Of a DNA stretch of 64,000 nucleotides, positions 27,952 to 37,117 are shown one piece after another. This DNA is from Sporosarcina sp. FSL K6-1508 (lineage in GTDB: Bacteria > Bacillota > Bacilli > Bacillales_A > Planococcaceae), in NCBI RefSeq assembly GCF_038007465.1, contig NZ_JBBOXF010000001.1, positions 2,491,001-2,555,000 on the forward strand, in the 5' to 3' direction. Within the stretch, counting starts at the first letter, position 1. Each line of letters opens with the position of its first letter. A program made the translations under genes and the position numbers. Under the pieces are notes generated by a model. That model was not told where the DNA came from. It searched no databases and saw only the letters and a program-made list of their open reading frames with translations.

Positions 27952-29649
27952 TTAAAGTGCTTTATCATCAACCGAATCGAGCCAAGACTCAATAGTTCCG
28001 ATCACGGACTCCACACAGCCGTCTTCGAAAGGCGAGATTAAGTTTGCCTCGGCAACTAGTTTTGTAAACGACTTTGAACCACCGAGTGTGCAAAGATGTA
28101 AATAATCTTTCCATGCCGCATCACGGTCTTCGAATGAGCGTTTCCAAAACTGGAACGCACAAATTTGGGCAAGCGTATAATCGATATAATAGAATGGGCT
28201 TTCATAAATGTGACCCTGACGCTGCCAAACAGCCCCTGCTTCCAAGTATTCAATGCCATCGTAATCACGCATAGGTAGATAGATATCCTCAATCTTTTTC
28301 CATGCTGCTTTTCGTTCTGCAGCTGTCATTTCAGGATTTTCATAGATGACATGCTGGAATTCATCGACTGCGACACCGTAGGGTAAAAAGAGCAATGCAC
28401 TGCTTAGGTGTGCGAATTTGTATTTATCGGTTTGTTCTTTGAAGAAAAGTTCCATCCAAGGCCATGTGAAGAACTCCATACTCATCGAATGAATTTCAGC
28501 ACCTTCAGATGTAGGCCACATATATTCAGGTATACCAATATCTTGGCTAGAGAACACTTGGAATGCATGTCCGGCTTCGTGTGTTAACACATCGATATCA
28601 CCAGACGTTCCGTTGAAATTAGAGAAGATGAAAGGCGAATCGTAATTATCGATGAATGTGCAATAGCCGCCTGCTTCTTTTCCTTTTTTCGCTTCGATGT
28701 CAAGTAAGTGCTTGTCCGTCATGAACTTGAAAAAGGCATCCGTTTCAGGTGAAAGTTCAGCATACATTTTTTTGCCGTTTTCAATGATCCATTCAGGAGA
28801 TCCCTGAGGTGTTGCATTGCCTGTAAGGAAGTCTAGGGACTGATCATAGAACTTCAACTCCTCAACGTTTATACGTTCAGCCTGCCGCTTATAAAGTCGG
28901 TTTGCCAGCGGCACGATATGGTCGCGTACTTGATCACGGAATTTCTTAACCATATCTGCATCATAGTCGATGCGGTCCATTCGTAGGTAACCAAGCTCGA
29001 CAAAATTTTTATAACCAAGTGTCGTCGCGATTTCATGACGGAGTTTAACAAGTTGGTCGTAAATTTCATCAAACTTTTCACCATTGTCGGCATAGAATTT
29101 GTAGGTAGCTTCCATTGCTGACTTACGAATGGAACGGTCCGTTGATTCTGCATAAGGGCCCATTTGAGCTAATGTAAGTGTTTTTCCGTCAAAATCGATT
29201 TGTGCAGAGGCAACAAGTTTCGAGTAATCAGAAGTTAGTTTGTTTTCTTTTTGCAGCATGCCAACAATTTCTGGAGAAAATGATTTTATGGAGTTGTCAG
29301 CCAATGCAAATAGTTGAGTTCCCCATTTTTCTTCGAGTTGTGCTCTGTAAGGAGTGGAGACAAGCTCTTTATAGTAAGCGGTTTCAAGTTCTTGGTACTC
29401 CGGTCCGATTTCATCGAAATAATCGCGTTCTTTCTGATAGTATTCATCATTTGTATCAATGGAAGCGCGGATATAGACAAGATTGGCCATTGTCGAGTAG
29501 TCTTTGCCGATTGTGTTAATCCTCTCAATGACTTCATTTTGCTGGTCATAAGAACTTGCGGAACGGAATTCCTGCAACAACGCACTAAAATCTAGTTTTA
29601 CTTCTTTCATATCAGGCCTTGCGTATTGATAGTCTTCAAATTTAACCAA
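27952..29649 (-). CDS. M3-family oligoendopeptidase
   Basis: The 565-residue zinc metallopeptidase (oligoendopeptidase F/thimet family) cleaves short peptides in the cytoplasm. The HExxH site is in VLTHEAGHAFQVFSSQ, with a downstream Glu in EGAEIHSMSMEFF as third ligand. I chose TTG 29649 (TTG GTT AAA TTT) because CAGGGGG lies 8 nt before it and the preceding 18 in-frame codons overlap that site. It is monocistronic. Family members in Bacillus affect peptide turnover and signalling peptides; no specific substrate can be given. Confidence 0.92.
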   Translation of the reverse strand: MVKFEDYQYARPDMKEVKLDFSALLQEFRSASSYDQQNEVIERINTIGKDYSTMANLVYIRASIDTNDEYYQKERDYFDEIGPEYQELETAYYKELVSTPYRAQLEEKWGTQLFALADNSIKSFSPEIVGMLQKENKLTSDYSKLVASAQIDFDGKTLTLAQMGPYAESTDRSIRKSAMEATYKFYADNGEKFDEIYDQLVKLRHEIATTLGYKNFVELGYLRMDRIDYDADMVKKFRDQVRDHIVPLANRLYKRQAERINVEELKFYDQSLDFLTGNATPQGSPEWIIENGKKMYAELSPETDAFFKFMTDKHLLDIEAKKGKEAGGYCTFIDNYDSPFIFSNFNGTSGDIDVLTHEAGHAFQVFSSQDIGIPEYMWPTSEGAEIHSMSMEFFTWPWMELFFKEQTDKYKFAHLSSALLFLPYGVAVDEFQHVIYENPEMTAAERKAAWKKIEDIYLPMRDYDGIEYLEAGAVWQRQGHIYESPFYYIDYTLAQICAFQFWKRSFEDRDAAWKDYLHLCTLGGSKSFTKLVAEANLISPFEDGCVESVIGTIESWLDSVDDKAL

Positions 29650-30013
29650 AATGATTCCCCCTGAAATTTTACTAGTGATATACTCACTGTTTCTATTGTT
29701 CACGAATTTCAGGAATATTGCAAAAGAAATTTTCGTATTTTATCCAATTTATCGAAAAAGGAGTTGGATATAGGGGTACAATATACTTTTGGAACAGGAA
29801 AAAACCATGAAATCAGGTTTACACATATGAAAGGAAGGGCTAGTGATTTGTGTTATAAGTCTGTTGCCTCTTAAGTTAAAAGGTTTAAAAAATCTTAACA
29901 AAAAGAAAAGTTAGGGCCAAAGTTTCCCCTTTTTGTGTTGAATGATGTATGATGGGGTGTAGTGGCTTTAGAGCCGGGGAAACCAAAATTGTAAGTGAGA
30001 GGTTGGTATTACT
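29650..30013 (+). promoter_or_regulatory. Intergenic region with a possible structured 5' leader
   Basis: GTTTCCCC (29922-29929) can pair with GGGGAAAC (29976-29983), and inside it GGCT (29964-29967) with AGCC (29972-29975), making a branched or coaxial hairpin that ends 30 nt before the ATG of the next gene. It matches no riboswitch class that I recognise. The rest of the region holds divergent promoters and no convincing gene. Confidence 0.4.
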
Positions 30014-30295
30014 ATGGAAATTACTGAGTACATTATCAAAAAAATTAACGATCCTACCGGGATCATTGCGGGAGAACGTTTTGAATACCGATTATATATT
30101 AATCTTGACGAGGAAGATGAGCTTTATTCTGAAGGCGGGACCGGTCTTCGAGTAATCTTTGCAATTGACGAGGATGAAGGTCGGATTGCCTCTTATCATT
30201 TCTTTGAGCGTTCAAGTGAGAAAGTTCTTGATTTCGAATTGGAAGATGATGAGAAAGCAATTGTTCTTGAGTATTGCAGAACACATCGCGAATAG
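30014..30295 (+). CDS. Small conserved acidic protein, DUF6509-like
   Basis: A 93-residue acidic protein without Cys, membrane segments or signal peptide. It starts MEITEYIIKKINDPTGIIAGERFEYRL split by a predicted beta-hairpin pattern and ends VLEYCRTHRE after a run of Asp/Glu. I believe it belongs to the DUF6509 group common in Bacillaceae and Planococcaceae, of unknown function. The ATG follows a weak GAGAGGTTGG. It is monocistronic and bounded by a strong terminator. Confidence 0.75.
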   Translation: MEITEYIIKKINDPTGIIAGERFEYRLYINLDEEDELYSEGGTGLRVIFAIDEDEGRIASYHFFERSSEKVLDFELEDDEKAIVLEYCRTHRE

Positions 30296-30303
30296 TAATT
30301 AGT

Positions 30304-30343
30304 AAAGGCCTGTACACATTTGATATGTGTACAGGCCTTTTCA
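30304..30343 (+). terminator. Terminator after the DUF6509-like gene
   Basis: A perfect 16-bp stem, AAAGGCCTGTACACAT (30304-30319) with ATGTGTACAGGCCTTT (30325-30340), followed by T. Confidence 0.85.
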
Positions 30344-30411
30344 AAAGGAAAGTATAAGTTTTTTTAACCTGGTAAAATGTCTAGACTCCAAGTGTATTGC
30401 GCCTTTCTTTC

Positions 30412-30810
30412 CTTAAATCTGGAACCTGTTGATTTCTTTTTGTAAACTATCTGCTACTAAGGCGAGTTCTTGAGAGCTTGAAGAGATTTCTTCATTTATA
30501 ACCAGTTCGTGCGACACTACGGCTTCCATCCTCTATGGAAAGAACTGCTTTCGCTGTTTCTTCCCGAATGGAATCCATCATCGTTTCAATTTTGGTTGCT
30601 TAGTTTTTTCCACTGCTCCGCCAATTTACGTACTTCTTTAGCAACAACGGCAAACTCTCTCCCGTGACCGCCAGCGCGAGTAGCTGCAATGGTAGCACTT
30701 TGAAGCCAGCCAATTTGTCTGTTCGGCAATGGCTATAATAAGAGAAGTCCCTTTTTGGCCTTCTGCATTTCTTTTTGCTGTAAAGCTTCCAGTTCATCTG
30801 CTCTCACGGT
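30412..30810 (-). pseudogene. Remnant of a methyl-accepting chemotaxis protein
   Basis: Reading the minus strand in shifting frames gives pieces of the conserved MCP signalling tip and its C-terminal end: AIAEQTN, then ATIAATRAGGHGREFAVVAKEVRKLAEQ broken by frame changes, and later SSSSQELALVADSLQKEI ending in NRFQI and a stop at 30415-30413. An intact receptor has [21 protein letters not shown] in one frame; here it is interrupted by at least one stop (TAG) and several frameshifts. Only the last 130 or so codons remain, with no transmembrane or ligand domain, so it is a decayed 3' fragment. Confidence 0.8.
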
Positions 30811-31012
30811 CAACAATATACTGAATAAAAAGAATGATACTGAAACCAAATAAGCAGTATTTATAGATATTGCGAAATAAACCGTCTTCTTCGGAGACTG
30901 GTAATGTATAAATCAGATTGTGTGTGTTTTATTGTAATTTGTTAGATAATGTGTAGAGTGGATAAAGAGAAGAAATCTTTTTCCGAGACTAATCTAATTG
31001 GAGTGTTTGCAT

Positions 31013-31996
31013 ATGAATAACGAAATCGTTGATATTACAATTATCGGGGGAGGGCCAACAGGGCTTTTTGCTTCGTTCTATGCTGGAATGCGAGAAATGT
31101 CGGTGAAAATAATAGATAGCTTGCCCCAGCTTGGGGGTCAGCTGATTGAACTATATCCCGATAAAGATATATATGATGTAGGCGGATTTCCGAAAATCCT
31201 TGCGAAAGATTTCGTCGCGAATCTGGTAACACAGGCTCATTATGCGAAACCAGAAATCCTTCTCGGAGAAACGGCATTATCAGCAACACGTGACGGAGAT
31301 CATTTCATACTTAAAACGGATAAAGGGGTCCATTTAACACGCACTATTCTTTTGACAGCTGGAATCGGTGCATTTCAACCACGTAAAATAGGCCTTCCTG
31401 AAGAAGTACAATTTGAAGGGAACACGCTTCATTACAGCATTAAAGATCTAACAATCTTTAAGGATAAAAATGTGCTCGTCTGTGGTGGCGGGGACTCAGC
31501 AGTTGACTGGTCACTCATGTTGGAGGATATCGCCTCCACAGTGACGCTCGTTCATCGTCGTGAGCGTTTTACGGCACATGAAACGAGTGTTAATCAACTG
31601 ATGGAATCGAAAGTGGACGTGAAAACTTCTCGCGCGGTGAAAGCGATTGAAGGGCAAGACGGTACTGTCAGTGGGATTGTCTTAGCCGAAAAAGATGGGA
31701 CCGAAGAACGTCTTGAGGTGGATCATTTAATTGTTAACTACGGTAATATTTCATCACTTGGACCTTTGAAAGATTGGGGTCTTGAGATGGATCGAAACTC
31801 AATCATGGTTAACACGCGTATGGAGACGAACATTGAAGGCATTTACGCAGCAGGAGACGTAACGAATTATGATGGCAAAGTGAAGTTGATTGCTGTCGGG
31901 CTCGGTGAAGCTCCGATTGCAGTGAATCACGCAAAAGCCTACGTCGACCCAAAAGCAAGATTGCAGCCGCTTCATAGTACAAGTATTTTCAGCTGA
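31013..31996 (+). CDS. yumC: Ferredoxin/flavodoxin-NADP reductase, thioredoxin-reductase-like type
   Basis: A 327-residue flavoprotein with two Rossmann motifs: IIGGGPTGLFASFYAG for FAD and VCGGGDSAVDWSLMLE for NADPH. The redox CxxC of thioredoxin reductases is absent, which is the mark of YumC-type ferredoxin-NADP reductases. LPQLGGQLIELYPDKDIYDVGGFP and AAGDVTNYDGKVKLIAVGLGEAP match that family. ATG 31013, with TTGGAG 10 nt before, is preferred over an in-frame TTG at 30998. It supplies or draws electrons to small iron-sulfur proteins and flavodoxins in the cytoplasm. Confidence 0.93.
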   Translation: MNNEIVDITIIGGGPTGLFASFYAGMREMSVKIIDSLPQLGGQLIELYPDKDIYDVGGFPKILAKDFVANLVTQAHYAKPEILLGETALSATRDGDHFILKTDKGVHLTRTILLTAGIGAFQPRKIGLPEEVQFEGNTLHYSIKDLTIFKDKNVLVCGGGDSAVDWSLMLEDIASTVTLVHRRERFTAHETSVNQLMESKVDVKTSRAVKAIEGQDGTVSGIVLAEKDGTEERLEVDHLIVNYGNISSLGPLKDWGLEMDRNSIMVNTRMETNIEGIYAAGDVTNYDGKVKLIAVGLGEAPIAVNHAKAYVDPKARLQPLHSTSIFS

Positions 31997-32010
31997 ATAA
32001 AATAATTTAA

Positions 32011-32033
32011 AAACCGCCTTGTGCGGTTTTTTT
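32011..32033 (+). terminator. Terminator of yumC
   Basis: AAACCGC (32011-32017) pairs with GCGGTTT (32023-32029), followed by T residues. Confidence 0.8.
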
Positions 32034-32121
32034 ATTGCTTGGAATAGGTAGAAAGAGTATGGGAAAAAGTTTTGAGAAGTAGAATCCTACACTAGCATTC
32101 ACCAATGGACCGCATAACTAA

Positions 32122-32175
32122 AATAAGCAACAGAAAAATCAGATGTATCAAGGTGGTTTTTCTGTTGCTCTTATT
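32122..32175. terminator. Long inverted repeat acting as terminator for the minus-strand operon
   Basis: AATAAGCAACAGAAAAA (32122-32138) is inversely repeated at 32156-32175 (TTTTTCTGTTGCTCTTATT, with a small bulge). On the minus strand it follows the stop of the DUF1648 gene and ends in a T-rich segment. Confidence 0.6.
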
Positions 32176-32176
32176 A

Positions 32177-33283
32177 TTATAATAGGAAAGTGATAGCTAA
32201 GATAAGCATCAATGGTAACAAAATGATGATATATCCGATGGGGTTCCCCATGTTTATTGTCCAGCCAACGCCGAATCTTTTTTCAACGAAAATGGAGGAA
32301 TCGTCTTTATTCACATAAAAGATGCCCGCTTTCCAAAATTTATCGTCATCAACGTCAGTTATACCTGCAATAGAATCATCTTCCATTGCGACATCGATCC
32401 GTGAACCGCTCTGCCCGACTTTGAATGCATATATAGCTGTTACAATAAGAATGATTAATAAAAAACCTAACGGTAATGCAAGCATGAGTGCTGCATTGCC
32501 GAGTCCTTCATGGATTGTTGTAAGCTGCAGGAATCCGAGAAGTACAGTAATGAGTACACTTGTCATAAATAAAAACCAGCTTGTATATTTGCGGAACGAC
32601 AATTGCTGAATTTGAGACGTTTGTCGTTTTGCGGCATTTAATTTGATGCCTGACTGTTTTGTGAAAGCATTGATACCAAGCATCATACCTTGCATAACCA
32701 AGAGAATTAGCAAAAGGGCAATCACGGAAAAAGGTGTTTTTCTACTAAAGGCATCCGCCTGACCACTCGGCCCCCAATGGGTTGGAATCATATCGGGCAT
32801 ACTATTGTATTGTGTAGCAGTATAAGCAATTAGACCAACCGTAATGATCATTGGCAATGCATAGAAAAATGAAGGAAGCATTTCGTCTTTTGCCCGCATT
32901 GATAAATCAGTGATCCGGACTTGTTTTAAATTTTGCCCCCAGTCATTGTACCGTTTTAAATGTGTTGTTTTTGCGTGAAAGTAAAAATAGAGTCCCATGC
33001 TCAAAAAGATGATCCCAAACTGAATCGCTAATCCGGTTAACATAACTTTCTCTTCCGTCAGGTTACTGTTTTTCGTCCAAATAAAATACGCAATCAGTGA
33101 GACGAGACCGGTAATGAAAATAGTTGCAGCATATATTTTCTTAAATGAAGCAATTGTTGGATCGTCTGTATGACCTTCTGGAATGGTGACTCCAAATGCA
33201 ATGGTCCGTTTCAATAAAAATGGCATGGCAGATTGCAGTACAAAGATAAAACCGATAATGATAAGAAATATAGTGATTACCAT
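32177..33283 (-). CDS. DUF1648/DUF5808-type polytopic membrane protein
   Basis: A 368-residue membrane protein with about eight hydrophobic segments. The segment after residue 155 (MPDMIPTHWGPSGQADAFSRKTP) is the DUF1648 signature shared with the immunity protein SdpI; the C-terminal cytoplasmic-looking part DDKFWKAGIFYVNKDDSSIFVEKRFGVGWTINMGNP split at its Gly is the DUF5808 motif. It starts 3 bp after a GntR gene whose 3' end supplies its GGAGG. The GntR/DUF1648 pairing is common in Bacillales and often linked to envelope stress or self-protection; the actual role is unknown. Confidence 0.82.
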   Translation of the reverse strand: MVITIFLIIIGFIFVLQSAMPFLLKRTIAFGVTIPEGHTDDPTIASFKKIYAATIFITGLVSLIAYFIWTKNSNLTEEKVMLTGLAIQFGIIFLSMGLYFYFHAKTTHLKRYNDWGQNLKQVRITDLSMRAKDEMLPSFFYALPMIITVGLIAYTATQYNSMPDMIPTHWGPSGQADAFSRKTPFSVIALLLILLVMQGMMLGINAFTKQSGIKLNAAKRQTSQIQQLSFRKYTSWFLFMTSVLITVLLGFLQLTTIHEGLGNAALMLALPLGFLLIILIVTAIYAFKVGQSGSRIDVAMEDDSIAGITDVDDDKFWKAGIFYVNKDDSSIFVEKRFGVGWTINMGNPIGYIIILLPLMLILAITFLL

Positions 33284-33286
33284 TCT

Positions 33287-33670
33287 TTATTCCTCCTTAA
33301 TAGTGACGAGTATAGATGAAACAAGTTTGTTAATGTCTTCTGCACCCATTCCAAGCACAATTGCTTCCGCTATAATCGGTTTAATTTCTGCGGAAATCCT
33401 TTCAAGATGAACTGTTCGAATTCCATTTTGTGAAAGTGTATTTACGATAGCTCCTGACTTAGGAACAATACGAATAATTTCTTTTCTTTCAAGTTCATGG
33501 TAGGCCTTATTGACGGTATGCATATTCATGCCAAGGTCTGCTGCTAATGACCGAACGGACGGTAGTGCATCTCCGCCTACCAGCTTGCCACAAGCAATCG
33601 CTTCAATTAATTGGGAAGCCAATTGTGCGTAAATCGGTATTTCTGAAGTCGGTTCGATTTGGATGAACAC
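33287..33670 (-). CDS. GntR-family (YtrA subfamily) transcriptional regulator
   Basis: A 127-residue regulator: a winged helix-turn-helix (about 10-75; PIYAQLASQLIEAIACGKL, LPSVRSLAADLGMNMHTVNKAYHELE) and a short C-terminal helical dimerisation part, the YtrA type. YtrA regulators control neighbouring transporters or membrane proteins. I chose GTG 33670 (GTGTTCATCC) with GGAGGTACTCAA before it; the longer frame to 33745 overlaps the promoter. It precedes the DUF1648 gene by 3 bp and probably controls it. Confidence 0.88.
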   Translation of the reverse strand: MFIQIEPTSEIPIYAQLASQLIEAIACGKLVGGDALPSVRSLAADLGMNMHTVNKAYHELERKEIIRIVPKSGAIVNTLSQNGIRTVHLERISAEIKPIIAEAIVLGMGAEDINKLVSSILVTIKEE

Positions 33671-33762
33671 TTGAGTACCTCCTAACTGTTCTAATTCTAT
33701 ACTAACAGATGTGTTATAGAACGTATAGAACAAACGCCTAATCAATTACTATTTTCGATAAT

Positions 33763-33790
33763 AAAAACCCCTGAACATCTAGTCCAGGGG
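33763..33790 (-). terminator. Terminator of the polysaccharide deacetylase gene
   Basis: On the minus strand CCCCTG (33790-33785) pairs with CAGGGG (33773-33768) and is followed by TTTTTATT. Confidence 0.75.
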
Positions 33791-33800
33791 CGTTTAGGAA

Positions 33801-35315
33801 CTACTGATTAAGCTCTGAAACTTTAACGAATGTATAGCCTTCGCTTTGCAAGTATGCTAAAACTGCGTCAAGGCCATCTGCTGTCGATTGATGGATATCA
33901 TGCATTAGAATGGTACTGCCATCTTTTGTCGCACTTTTCACATTCGTGAGAAGCTTGTTTGGATCACGGTGTTTCCAGTCAAGTGTATCGACGTCCCAAA
34001 GAATAATCGGCAAGCTTGTTTGGCTGCGCACAGTTTTGTTAACAGCACCATAAGGGGGTCTGAAAGCAGTTACTTTCTGACCAGTGACATCTTCAATAAT
34101 GGAATTTGTTTTATTGATTTCACTACGTACCTTTTCTACATCTGCTTTCGTCAGATCAGGATGGTTCCATGTATGATTCCCAAGCTCGTGGCCTGCTTCC
34201 TGCACTTTTTTTGCGATTTCGGGATAGTATTCAACCCGGCTGCCAAGCATGAAAAATGTTGCTTTTGCATCGTATTTATTCAACGTCTCAAGAATTTGCA
34301 TTGTCACTTTAGGATCGGGTCCATCATCGAATGTGAGGGCGACTTTCTTAATGGCGTTGCTACTCTCTTCTTCAGTTCCTTCTTTTTCAACAGTATCCCC
34401 ATCGCTGTCGTCTTGATTGGTGGAGGAGTCTGATTTTTTTGGAGGGATAGCAGTATTTTCCTCCTTTACAGGGTCTTTGGTAATCGTATTTTCGTCAGTA
34501 TCTTCAATTACTAATTGGAATTTCTCGGAAAGTAAGTCATTTATATCACTTAACGGAATTGCTACAACTGGTGGACCGACTGTTCCTGATGCCAGCTCAT
34601 TTTCGTCAAAATAAAAAATAAGAGATTCATCCGTAATTGCGAAATTATCGAAGTTCGACCAGAGAGGTTCCGTCTGGGTATGTACTTCTTCTAGAAAAAG
34701 ATAGTCTGCCAGTAAAGGATCTTCGTATATTGCTTCACGTATTAAAGTAGAAAGAATCTCAAGTTGTTTCGGATCACGTCCGAAGACATCGGCGATTGTA
34801 AAACTTTCACCTGATTCAGGATTTAAATGGAATGACCGAATTTCAGTCGTACCGTTTGCATCTCCGGTTGTACTGCTGTTAACAAGTACAAAAGAATAGT
34901 TTCCTGAATTATGGGGGAGAGTTTCAAAAGAGATATTCAATTCACCTTTTAATTCACCGCTGCCTTGTTTGTTTTCTTCCATCGTCGTCAAGTAATCGCG
35001 TTTTGCATCCTTTATGTAACTAGAAATCGCTTTGTTGAATGTGCTATGTAAACTTTGGGGATATTGAATGGCAAATGGTGCATATATGTCATTCGAAGTT
35101 TCAGTAATGAGCTTAATACCTGGATAATGGGAGTCAATTGTATCGACCACAACTCCAGCTGAGGTTGCTGCTTTTTTATTTTCGGGAGGAGAAGCAGTCT
35201 CATTCTTAGTAGTTAGTGAAACTAAATAAATGGCAGAGACGGTTAGTGCGATGATAACGATTGAAAATGTAAAATCAATCCAGGAAGAACGGCGTTTGCG
35301 ATGCGGTTTTTTCAT
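33801..35315 (-). CDS. PdaC-like peptidoglycan/polysaccharide deacetylase
   Basis: A 504-residue exported or membrane-anchored protein: basic MKKPHRKRRSS, a membrane segment (about 12-34), a DUF4163/DUF3298 region (about 50-275), a low-complexity Ser/Asp/Glu/Thr linker (about 275-320) and a C-terminal NodB domain. The NodB motifs are LTFDDGPDPKVT (metal Asp), LGNHTWNHPDL (two His) and AFRPPYGAVN. The same architecture is found in B. subtilis PdaC, which deacetylates peptidoglycan MurNAc and chitin oligomers and gives lysozyme resistance. ATG at 35315 follows AAGGAGT. It is monocistronic. Confidence 0.88.
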   Translation of the reverse strand: MKKPHRKRRSSWIDFTFSIVIIALTVSAIYLVSLTTKNETASPPENKKAATSAGVVVDTIDSHYPGIKLITETSNDIYAPFAIQYPQSLHSTFNKAISSYIKDAKRDYLTTMEENKQGSGELKGELNISFETLPHNSGNYSFVLVNSSTTGDANGTTEIRSFHLNPESGESFTIADVFGRDPKQLEILSTLIREAIYEDPLLADYLFLEEVHTQTEPLWSNFDNFAITDESLIFYFDENELASGTVGPPVVAIPLSDINDLLSEKFQLVIEDTDENTITKDPVKEENTAIPPKKSDSSTNQDDSDGDTVEKEGTEEESSNAIKKVALTFDDGPDPKVTMQILETLNKYDAKATFFMLGSRVEYYPEIAKKVQEAGHELGNHTWNHPDLTKADVEKVRSEINKTNSIIEDVTGQKVTAFRPPYGAVNKTVRSQTSLPIILWDVDTLDWKHRDPNKLLTNVKSATKDGSTILMHDIHQSTADGLDAVLAYLQSEGYTFVKVSELNQ

Positions 35316-35726
35316 GAAAAAAGACTCCTTTACTGTTTATAAAAAGTTAGACGGTTGAATCTCGTTAATAGTTTCAAAAAGTTATGTATTTTGTCGAACT
35401 CTAGCATTAAACATACTTTTCTAGTATACATGAAAAAAATGAAGGTACCAAGGATTGACATAAATTCGGAAGATACAGTTTTCCCCTATTCAGTAGGCAG
35501 TGAATTCGAGTATAAATAAACTGTGAAGGATTCTTGACATAATCACCGTAAAATCGGTCTTTCAGAGAGAAAGATTCTTTTTTCGTTTGTTGACTTATGC
35601 TATAATATCATCGTCCCGGATTTTGCAAATGCGGGTATGCTTTTGTATGTTTACAATTATTTGTGAATAATCCGAGCCGGTTGTTGACTATAACATGCAA
35701 TTATAAAAACAAGGTGGTTGGAAAAA
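35316..35726 (+). other. Intergenic region between pdaC-like gene and trhO
   Basis: No gene is seen. There are several promoter-like elements: TTGACA at about 35534-35539 and TATAAT at 35601-35606. A short hairpin CTTTC/GAAAG followed by TTTTTT at about 35562-35583 could be an attenuator or a weak terminator between them. I cannot assign any RNA class. Confidence 0.35.
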
Positions 35727-36701
35727 ATGGAAAAAGATTCATATCAGGTTCTTCTCTATTATAAATACGTAACGATTGAAGATCCTGAAACGTTTGCTGT
35801 TGAACATTTGGCAGCTTGTAAGGAAATTGGTTTAAAAGGTCGTATTCTAGTTGGCAGTGAAGGTATCAACGGTACATGTTCAGGTACTATCGAACAGACG
35901 GAAGCGTATATGGACATGATGAAAAACGATGATCGTTTTAAAGAAATGGCTTTTAAAATTGACGAAGCAGACGGTCATGCTTTCAAGAAAATGCATGTGC
36001 GCGCACGGGAAGAAATTGTTAACCTGAGCCTCGCCGATGATATTAACCCGAATGAATTAACGGGCACTTACTTAAGTCCTGAAGAGTTCTTCAAACAAAT
36101 GCAAGATGAAGACACAGTTGTCATCGATGCACGCAATGATTATGAATTCGATCTTGGACACTTCCGTGGTGCGGTTCGTCCAGAAATTGAAAATTTCCGG
36201 GATTTACCCGAATGGATTCGTGACAACAAAGAACAGTTCGAAGGGAAAAAAATTCTAACGTATTGCACGGGGGGGATCCGTTGTGAAAAATTTTCCGGAT
36301 GGCTTGTTCGTGAAGGATTCGAGGATGTTGGACAATTGCACGGAGGAATCGTCACATACGGAAAAGACCCCGTTGCCAAAGGTCAGCTTTGGGATGGACA
36401 ATGTTATGTGTTTGACGAGCGAATTGCAGTTCCAATCAATCAAGTAGAACATGTAATCGTTGGCCGTGACCATTTTGACGGTACGCCATGTGAACGCTAT
36501 GTAAACTGTGCAAATCCAATATGTAACGCAAAAATCATTTGTTCCGAAGAAAATGAGCATATGTATATGCGCAGCTGTTCGGACGAATGCCGTACACACC
36601 CACGTAACCGTTACTTCGTTGAGCATAACTTAACGGTAGAACAATACGATGAGCGTCTTGAAGCGATTGAGCGCCGGAGAAATGAAACGCACGCGATCTA
36701 A
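35727..36701 (+). CDS. trhO: tRNA uridine(34) hydroxylase TrhO (rhodanese family)
   Basis: The 324-residue protein makes 5-hydroxyuridine at the wobble position of some tRNAs using oxygen. It has an N-terminal acylphosphatase-like domain (about 5-95), a rhodanese domain (about 125-220) with active Cys in [15 protein letters not shown], and a C-terminal Cys-rich tail ([18 protein letters not shown], then [14 protein letters not shown]). B. subtilis YbfQ is the equivalent. ATG 35727 is 9 nt after AAGGTGG; the in-frame TTG 35718 touches that site and is rejected. Confidence 0.93.
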   Translation: MEKDSYQVLLYYKYVTIEDPETFAVEHLAACKEIGLKGRILVGSEGINGTCSGTIEQTEAYMDMMKNDDRFKEMAFKIDEADGHAFKKMHVRAREEIVNLSLADDINPNELTGTYLSPEEFFKQMQDEDTVVIDARNDYEFDLGHFRGAVRPEIENFRDLPEWIRDNKEQFEGKKILTYCTGGIRCEKFSGWLVREGFEDVGQLHGGIVTYGKDPVAKGQLWDGQCYVFDERIAVPINQVEHVIVGRDHFDGTPCERYVNCANPICNAKIICSEENEHMYMRSCSDECRTHPRNRYFVEHNLTVEQYDERLEAIERRRNETHAI

Positions 36702-36710
36702 ATGAAAGAT

Positions 36711-36746
36711 GCCTGAACAGATCTAGGTCTGCTCAGGCGTTTTTTT
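36711..36746 (+). terminator. Terminator of trhO
   Basis: GCCTGAACAGA (36711-36721) pairs with TCTGCTCAGGC (36728-36738) with one mismatch, followed by seven T residues. Confidence 0.88.
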
Positions 36747-36900
36747 ATTGTATGGACAGAAAGTGCTTCATCAGCTTTTTATTGTAAATAATAATGGCGA
36801 TAGGAGTGAAAATAAGTATGGCTGTAAGCGCATCTTTTGCCGCTTTTCCAGTTATATCTGCTTCCCGTTCATCATTCGAATTAAATTCAGGCAAAATCAT
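36745..36900 (-). pseudogene. Truncated copy of a small membrane protein (51 codons)
   Basis: A minus-strand frame from ATG 36900 to TAA 36745 encodes MILPEFNSNDEREADITGKA, then KDALTAILIFTPIAIIIYNK and a short tail. It has no ribosome binding site, an in-frame stop eight codons upstream, and its end lies inside the trhO terminator T-tract. The D-E-R-x-x-x-I-T-x-K-A pattern followed by a membrane segment matches the second half of the neighbouring gene (EYDVSDERAVQITHKAVSNA). It is most simply a decayed paralogue fragment, though a tiny functional protein cannot be excluded. Confidence 0.5.
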
Positions 36901-37117
36901 TTTTTTATAATAAAACGGATGTCAGGACTGTTCTTTATAAATTTATACTATTGTAAATGAATGATCCCTAATACAAACCAAAAGGTGACCATGAAATAAA
37001 TTCTTGAGCTGCTTAGAGAAGTAGGTGAGTCATAATAGAAATTAAATGTGATAATTATCAATACTTTAAGAGATATGGCTATCAATAAGCTTCTCCTCTG
37101 AAATCCCCACATTTTCA
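36901..37117. other. A/T-rich gap with no gene
   Basis: No ribosome binding site or frame stands out. The stretch is A/T-rich and probably contains further decayed sequence of the membrane-protein fragment described just before it. Confidence 0.35.

Noticed and set aside
29843..29914. 23-codon frame starting GTG after GGAAGGG
   Set aside because: Short, spacing too tight, no conservation evidence; it could be a leader peptide but nothing shows regulation.
30600..30797. Minus-strand 65-codon frame in the chemoreceptor remnant
   Set aside because: It is one frame of a frameshifted pseudogene and crosses the conserved tip out of frame.
36748..36960. 70-codon plus-strand frame
   Set aside because: It begins in the trhO terminator, lacks a ribosome binding site and lies opposite a frame with recognisable similarity.
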